From positions 620,001 through 684,000 of the forward strand of contig NC_026488.1 in assembly GCF_000328475.2 (NCBI RefSeq): 64,000 nucleotides of DNA. The letters run 5' to 3'. Source of the DNA: Mycosarcoma maydis. Lineage: Eukaryota > Basidiomycota > Ustilaginomycetes > Ustilaginales. Below are positions 58,751 through 64,000 of this stretch, piece after piece (within the stretch, counting starts at the first letter, position 1; the number at the start of each line of letters is the position of its first letter). Below the pieces are notes generated by a model. It saw only the letters and a program-made list of their open reading frames with translations. It ran no database searches and was not told the DNA's origin. Position numbers and translations under genes: made by a program.

Positions 58751-61447
58751 TCAACTCTGCCAGCGAATCTTTTCAGAGGAAAGATAGCTGACGACACCCA
58801 TGGGCAAGGCACCGGCTTGGGCCATGACCAGCGAGCCGTAGTACTCGAGCGTCTCGGCGCCGTACAGCTGTAGGATCCTCTTCCAGTAAAACGGGTTGCG
58901 CGACTTCGTGGAGGCTAGCTGGTAGACTCGAGAGCCTTCCACATGCTGATCCTCAAAGATGAAAGGCGGCGTGATGCCTTCCTCGTCGCCCTGCAGATCT
59001 TTGAGCAGAGTTGTATATGCCGTGCAGAGCGCTGATTCGGTCTCTTCAGCATTCGCCATGAAACAGGAGAACGTCATAAATGCTTCCCCGTACACTTGAT
59101 CGTCTTTCTCATCGCGAAGCCGTTTCTGTTGCAACATGGCCTTGTCCCACTTGGCCACCATTCGATCAAACCGTTGGCGTGCTGCATGCCAGGCTTTTTG
59201 AACAATCTCTTGCGAGGTCTCCTGTTTCTCCACCAGTAACTTGTTGCTCAGCGCCATCAGTGGATTTTGCACCGCCAAGCCTCCCAATTCCGCGGGGAAA
59301 TAGATCAGACTCGCTTGCACACCCTGCTGCTGCTTGCCAAACCGCGCTTCCAACATGGCCGCCACGGTGTCGGTCAAGTTTGCATGTCGGCCCCCCGCCG
59401 CTTGCAAGAGCCGCTGTTGAACCGTCTCAAAGGCTCGCATGCAGATGCGGATGTGTTCCTTGCCCAGGCACACGGCTGGTTTGCCAAAGTTGTTGCCAAA
59501 AAAACTGCCCATGTAGCTGTTCCACACCCGCACCCAAGACATGAGGCTCCCCGTCGCGTCGAGCTGCACCCGCATCTCATCCACGTGCTCCTCCAGCTTG
59601 ACTTCGTCAATGTCCCAACAACCCTTGTCGGCCGACAGCACCAGGAACCCCCACCGGATCGGATTCCAGGGCAGGATGGCGTCCGAGGTCGACGTGGTGT
59701 CTACCTTGCTTGGCGCAGGCAACTCTTGCCGGTCCTCGTCGAAAAGAGGCGACGCTGTCGTGCTCTGCAACGTGCAAGCGGCCGTCTTGTCCATATTGAG
59801 CTGCAACCCGGTCGCCGCACTGAACTCTTGCAAGGTTTTCCAAGCCACAGCGCACTGCTCCTGCCGACCCCAAAACCAGAGGTCATCATGGATGCGGTAG
59901 AGGTAGCCTCCCTCGGTGGCCTGGTTGATCGTAAAGTCCAATGCGAACAAGACTGTCTCGCCAAACAGCGCACTCAACTGGTGTGCAATCGGCATACCAC
60001 ACGTGCGTACACGGCGTTGAGCTTGAGCACCATCGGCCGCAAACGAGATCGAGGGAGAGAGAAACTTGGCAAAGAGATCCAGCCATTTGCGCGGCATGCC
60101 AAAGAACTTGAGCACCGTCAGGATTGTGGTATGCGACAACGACGGCCCAAACCAGCGAAAATCGGACTGCAGGATGGTGAAATGGCCATAGAGGTCACAT
60201 TGAATGAGCTGCTCGGCAGTGATCATGCGCAAAAGCTGCTGCTTGATGTCGGCAAAGGAGAGCGAGTGGTTGTCATGCTGGCGACCCTCACTGTCGTCTT
60301 CGTACGCAGCGGTTAACGACTCGCGCATGTTGGGCGAAATGGCCGACAACCAGAATTTGTCCTGGTAGTGCTTCTTGCGCAGGCGGTGGATGCTGCTGGT
60401 GCCGCTCGGATCGGCGTTTTCATCGATGCGTTGAAATCGCCTGTTGCGAAAGCGTTGTTGCTCCTTGGTAAGCTGGCGACCGGCGCCGTGCTTCCAGGAG
60501 TGATCGAAAAAGCGCATAAAGTGAGTGTGGAAGCAATCAGACCATATGCTGCCAATGTGGGCCAGAAAAATGGCTTGGTAGACTTCCTCGTCCATGTAGA
60601 CGCGGTACTTTCCGTTGATGTGACGACGCATGGACATCTGTACCCCGCCATCTGCCCACTGCCATGTGTTGAGCTGTTCGAGGTCCTGGTTGAGAATGTC
60701 GGCAATCTCGGTCAGCACATTCTTGTGCGCAGTGAGATCGCGCAATTTCGTTCGTTTGTCTCCGGCGTACAGGTCGTTAGATAGCACTTGATCGATGGCG
60801 CTTCGAACGGCTTCTTGGTCAAATGAGGCAAAATGGTCGCTGTGGTACTTGATCTTTTCGCGCAATGTGTCCAATGCAGACGCCGAGCCGGCCTTGAGCG
60901 GTTTCATGGCAGAGGCAAACGTGTCGACAAGGTAAGCGGTGAGTGTTTCCTCGTTGACGGGATCCGGGCGAAAAGCGAGTGTTTCCCACTCTTGACGCTG
61001 CTCATGCATCGCTTGGCGTGGCGTGGCGTGAGCGGTGTGCTGGTCCTCTTGTTTCTGCTCGTGATCGTGCACCCATTCAATGACCAATCTTCCGTAGATG
61101 AGGGCATGGTCGAGCTGGCGCACGCGTTGGTCGAGTTTCTGGTTCAACATGGTGCACCAGCCCTGGATCATGGAGGAGGTGATGGTGCGATCGTACTCAG
61201 CCTGCTGGTGGAGGTCTGCGATGAGTTTGGGCGTCAGATTGACATGGTAGGGCGATTCGATGCGCGTCTTGGTCTCGTTCAACTGGTCAAAGATGACCAA
61301 CAGCGCCTCGAGCGTGGTCGAGGGCGATGCATCGGGGATGCTGGTTGCTTGTTGGCGTAGATGGGTGAGACGATCCCTCTGTGCCTGGATATTGGCCAAC
61401 TTGCGGTGAGTCACGTGTTTGAGTGTGCCAAAGATGTTGCTCGACAT
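58751..61447 (-). CDS. Reverse-transcriptase-related protein, rvt-like (domesticated class)
   Basis: Start ATG 61447 in CACCATG (the 15 codons above it begin at TTG). One intact exon of 898 residues. The N-terminal 400 residues are helical and charged (coiled-coil-like, QAQRDRLTHLRQQA). The RT core follows: motif A around D429 (LQSDFRWFGPSL, then LKFFGMPRKW), motif B at about 483-497 (CGMPIAHQLSALFGE) and motif C RIHDDLWFWG with D521-D522. The C-terminal 330 residues are an extra domain (FPAELGGLAVQNPL). No endonuclease, RNase H, integrase or zinc-knuckle region is visible. The size, long N-terminus and H-D-D-x-W motif fit my recollection of fungal rvt genes, cellular RT relatives that are usually not mobile. 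A lineage-specific LINE-like ORF is the alternative. Confidence 0.72.
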   Translation of the reverse strand: MSSNIFGTLKHVTHRKLANIQAQRDRLTHLRQQATSIPDASPSTTLEALLVIFDQLNETKTRIESPYHVNLTPKLIADLHQQAEYDRTITSSMIQGWCTMLNQKLDQRVRQLDHALIYGRLVIEWVHDHEQKQEDQHTAHATPRQAMHEQRQEWETLAFRPDPVNEETLTAYLVDTFASAMKPLKAGSASALDTLREKIKYHSDHFASFDQEAVRSAIDQVLSNDLYAGDKRTKLRDLTAHKNVLTEIADILNQDLEQLNTWQWADGGVQMSMRRHINGKYRVYMDEEVYQAIFLAHIGSIWSDCFHTHFMRFFDHSWKHGAGRQLTKEQQRFRNRRFQRIDENADPSGTSSIHRLRKKHYQDKFWLSAISPNMRESLTAAYEDDSEGRQHDNHSLSFADIKQQLLRMITAEQLIQCDLYGHFTILQSDFRWFGPSLSHTTILTVLKFFGMPRKWLDLFAKFLSPSISFAADGAQAQRRVRTCGMPIAHQLSALFGETVLFALDFTINQATEGGYLYRIHDDLWFWGRQEQCAVAWKTLQEFSAATGLQLNMDKTAACTLQSTTASPLFDEDRQELPAPSKVDTTSTSDAILPWNPIRWGFLVLSADKGCWDIDEVKLEEHVDEMRVQLDATGSLMSWVRVWNSYMGSFFGNNFGKPAVCLGKEHIRICMRAFETVQQRLLQAAGGRHANLTDTVAAMLEARFGKQQQGVQASLIYFPAELGGLAVQNPLMALSNKLLVEKQETSQEIVQKAWHAARQRFDRMVAKWDKAMLQQKRLRDEKDDQVYGEAFMTFSCFMANAEETESALCTAYTTLLKDLQGDEEGITPPFIFEDQHVEGSRVYQLASTKSRNPFYWKRILQLYGAETLEYYGSLVMAQAGALPMGVVSYLSSEKIRWQS

Positions 61448-61535
61448 GGTGACAGGCACTTGCAGGGGGAGGAGGTGTGCGGAAGATGACAAGGAAAGAT
61501 AACGTTACGCAAGTTGTGTCTTGTACTGTGTGTAC

Positions 61536-62112
61536 AACCAGTATATTAGAAAGACCATAGGAGGGAAGCAACAAGTCTCAGCTCCTCTTCCTGACGATTT
61601 GTTCCAATACATTATCGCCTTTGGGCAAAAAAAAAAGTCACTTTGCAACAGAACAGGCCAAATCGTGAATATGTGAGACATAAATTCGATGCACGTTCGG
61701 ATTTGTCGGATTGGATACAGCTGAATGATGGTAAACCTCGGTCTCGGCTGCGAGGTTTGAACCTTTGGCGCTATAGTTGCTTCAAGGTCATGCACACATG
61801 ATGGGCCTGCTCTGGCCGTCAACTTTCCCACTTGGTTGTCTTGAGCATCAATGTGAATCGTGAATGGCACAAAAGTGTTCTGCAGGTCGTATTTCACGAT
61901 GGTGTTCAGCAGCATGCATATTTCTTTTTCTCTTTGGAAACCGTCCACTTGCTTATTCGTGATTTTCGTGGTTCGGGTCTTCACGCTTCGTGCTCCTGAC
62001 TCCTCCTGACTCCTGGCTCCTGGCTCCGTGGCTACGTGGCTCCGTTGGTCCGTGGCTTGCTGTTGTCGGCTGCTTGGTTATTCTTTTAATTTTCCTTTTT
62101 TTTAACTTGTCC
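61536..62112 (+). repeat. Dispersed element, copy 2, in the upstream region of the RT-related gene
   Basis: Direct-orientation copy of the element at 49056-49911, with offset about 12.5 kb. It is compact: where copy 1 has 304 extra bases this copy has about ten A (61627-61636). Its inner end is 89 bp from the RT-related gene's ATG, so it probably lies in that gene's promoter or leader. Its outer end is 321 bp from the metalloprotease stop. Confidence 0.88.
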
Positions 62113-62432
62113 TTAAACACGAATGATAGGTCGGTGGTTCGGTTCTTGCCGTGAGTCGTGTTCATTGTTTATAATGTATCTGTTATACAGGCGGTAGCGA
62201 CAGTGTGAGTCTGAACTAGAAGTGGCTGGGGGAGGGAAGGGTTGATCACTGCAGCAAGATCCCCAAACCCAATCTCGTTGATAGCTCCAGCTTCGCAGAG
62301 CGACGTGAGGCTTTTGAACGGCGGATCCATTTCGACAACAACGGCCCTCGTTAGAGCTTCGTTCTTGTTCGATAGAAGTAAAGCTCTATCTTTCGCGCGC
62401 TACAGTATCACCCCGCTGATCGATTTGAAAGA
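62113..62432. other. Spacer between repeat copy 2 and the metalloprotease gene
   Basis: No gene is seen; it probably includes the metalloprotease 3' UTR. Confidence 0.4.
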
Positions 62433-63791
62433 CTATTTCTTGTTCAGTTCACCTTTGAGGTCATACAAGCGCTGCTTCTCCCTGACATGGATCTGTACAT
62501 CCCCGCTCTCGGATCCCGGAAACCAAGAGTTGAGCAGATTGCTGAACGGCCTAGCTATAGAGGGTCCGATGGGTACAGCAACGATGCTGTTTTGCAGCGT
62601 CTCTGCTGCTGAGCTTTTGCAAAGCACTTGGTCGGCTGCACCGTCATCAGCATTGTCCATCAAGCGAACGTTTGGTCTTGAACGATCCTGTACGCCCTCT
62701 GACCAATCACCGAGAAGCTTTCGAAAGTTGGTTGGATCAACGTTGCCTCGGGAATCAGTGCCTCTCCTCTTGGCGTCCAGCACTGCATCACGCACCGAGC
62801 CGGGACAGCCGATGACCTCTAAGGCGCGTTCGAAGGTCCACTCGGGCGAATTCTTGTGCGGTGCTGCGCGTGGATACTGCAAGACCATGTAAGCTTTGTC
62901 GAGGTCGCTCAAGCCGGTGTTGCAAGGTACATCGCGGTCGAGACCGGTCAGCTCTTTCGGTTGAGGGCAGTGCATGATCGACCGCGGATCGACTTCAGAA
63001 TAGTTTGAGATTTTCGAGATGTCCGAGTTCTTGTACGCGTTGATGACCTGGTCACGAACCTGTTGATCATCCCAAGGCTGGCCGGTGCTGTACATTACCA
63101 GAGCAGCGTCCACATTGATTGTCGCTTTGGCACCATGTGCTGGGCTTTGATGCTCGTGAAGCAGTCCGAGTGTGTGTCCAAACTCGTGCAGGATAGTTGC
63201 TTGCTCGTTCTGGGAAAGTGCTCCTGTCTTTTGAACCCAGGCCAGATTCATGGTCGGAGCCTGAGCGTCTACCTTCGTGACGTCAAGACCAACGTAGGAC
63301 CAGCTGCCGTCTTGAGGATCGAACCGAACCCTTACATCGGCATCGGAAGCAACCTTCACCTCCTTGAGGTCGACGTTGGCATAATAGGTCCACTCTTGAA
63401 TGCTGTCTCGCACCTTTTGCTCTTGTTCTTTGGTGCCTCCGTGGGGGCTCGAGAGGAAAGTGTATCGAATGGTCGAAGTGCATTCTGGCCAGAGTTTGTT
63501 CTGGTTGGCACTGCCCGCCTTGAGCAGGTGCGCATCGGCGATGCCTGTGGTGGAGCGAACTGTAGGGATATCCTTGGAAGTCTCGAAGATCGAGCTCTCG
63601 ATATCGAGCTTCGATTCCGTGTTTTTGTCGGCTGGAGCTGGAGCTGGAGCTTCAGCGGACGTAGGTTGAGACTGTGAGAGAGGTTGCGAAGGAGCAGACT
63701 TCTCGTCAGAGCATGTCGTCGAGCTCGGAGCTTCCTCGTCGAAGTCAGAAGGGGGCTCAAACAGAACGCATCGTATTGGCTGTGTGACCAT
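62433..63791 (-). CDS. Astacin-like zinc metalloprotease (ZnMc, M12A-like)
   Basis: One exon of 452 residues from ATG 63791. The zinc site is HEFGHTLGLLHEH: H202, E203, H206, H212, followed by E213 as in astacins, and the Met-turn is S-I-M273-H. The catalytic domain spans about 95-310, opening with an I-R-Y-T-F strand and including W-S-Y-V-G. Residues 1-75 are disordered (Pro/Ala/Ser) with no signal peptide, so a cytosolic or unconventionally secreted enzyme is possible. The C-terminal 140 residues are unassigned. Fungi carry ZnMc proteins of this kind, often without a known substrate. I would not guess the target. Confidence 0.87.
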   Translation of the reverse strand: MVTQPIRCVLFEPPSDFDEEAPSSTTCSDEKSAPSQPLSQSQPTSAEAPAPAPADKNTESKLDIESSIFETSKDIPTVRSTTGIADAHLLKAGSANQNKLWPECTSTIRYTFLSSPHGGTKEQEQKVRDSIQEWTYYANVDLKEVKVASDADVRVRFDPQDGSWSYVGLDVTKVDAQAPTMNLAWVQKTGALSQNEQATILHEFGHTLGLLHEHQSPAHGAKATINVDAALVMYSTGQPWDDQQVRDQVINAYKNSDISKISNYSEVDPRSIMHCPQPKELTGLDRDVPCNTGLSDLDKAYMVLQYPRAAPHKNSPEWTFERALEVIGCPGSVRDAVLDAKRRGTDSRGNVDPTNFRKLLGDWSEGVQDRSRPNVRLMDNADDGAADQVLCKSSAAETLQNSIVAVPIGPSIARPFSNLLNSWFPGSESGDVQIHVREKQRLYDLKGELNKK

Positions 63792-63985
63792 CCTTGTGTA
63801 TAGTAGGGTGTCACTTGAGGCTGAAAGGTGGGATGGTGTTGGCAGCTAACTGCAAATGCTGAAGGTGGAAAAGCTGTCGGATCAGAGGCCAGACACTAGC
63901 ACAGAGATAGGTTCGGAAAGGTTGAGCAAATATGATGGGTGGATTGCGGGGCAAACCAGCTCTCGCTTGGCCAAAGACAAATACC

Positions 63986-63991
63986 TTTATA
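63986..63991 (-). promoter_or_regulatory. TATA-like element of the metalloprotease gene
   Basis: TATAAA on the minus strand lies 194 bp upstream of the start codon at the very edge of the window; it is assigned by motif and position only. Confidence 0.3.
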
Positions 63992-64000
63992 GATCCGCAG

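Noticed and set aside
59267..60316. 349-codon plus-strand frame over the RT-related gene
   Set aside because: Antisense shadow; the minus-strand frame has clear RT motifs and fills the same span.

Overview
The window is nuclear DNA of a basidiomycete, most probably a smut fungus (Ustilaginales). The sequence shows few short GT-AG introns (44-219 nt, one of 899 nt), CCACCATG-type start contexts, eukaryotic families (a HOPS subunit, uL5, Ded1, a GATA factor, Zn2Cys6 factors, DUF3712) and gene spacers full of AATCGTGAAT/ATTCACGATT words. The smut assignment is inference from this style; no species is claimed.

Layout. Bases 1-6037 are compact: the 3' end of a probable alpha/beta hydrolase, a PRKRIP1-like protein (DUF1168), VPS16 and a Wss1/SPRTN-like SUMO-linked protease. 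A gene-poor divergent stretch of about 7.4 kb follows, ending in a pyrimidine-rich leader in front of a GATA factor (13427-15775). An intron-containing tRNA-Ser(UGA) and ribosomal protein L11 lie at 16.9-19.2 kb. A second long spacer leads to a serine-rich orphan protein (22579-24879), the Ded1 helicase (25866-27884) and a glutathione S-transferase (29298-29996).

Bases 30.9-32.0 kb hold decayed coding pieces. A Zn2Cys6 factor (35596 back to 33147) carries a 144-bp internal tandem duplication whose second copy has lost one base, cutting off the old C-terminus. Next is a surface/membrane group: a secreted Ser/Gly-rich protein with a Kex2 site and a GPI-like tail, a 2534-residue DUF3712 (Tag1-like) membrane protein built of three long repeats, and a five-exon four-span membrane protein with a Ser/Gly-rich loop.

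The last part is the most unusual. Two direct copies of a dispersed element of about 0.55 kb (49056-49911 and 61536-62112) bracket about 11.6 kb. Between them lie an FSP1/AMID-like oxidoreductase, a four-exon HNH-nuclease protein, a 5'-truncated fungal transcription-factor pseudogene with three C-to-T-type stop codons, and an intact 898-residue reverse-transcriptase-related gene. That gene looks like the domesticated cellular rvt class rather than a normal retrotransposon, and one repeat copy ends 89 bp from its start codon. The window closes with an astacin-like zinc metalloprotease.

Limits: introns were placed by eye from splice signals and reading phase, and no database was searched. Several candidate starts in open frames are TTG or GTG; I used the first good ATG instead.
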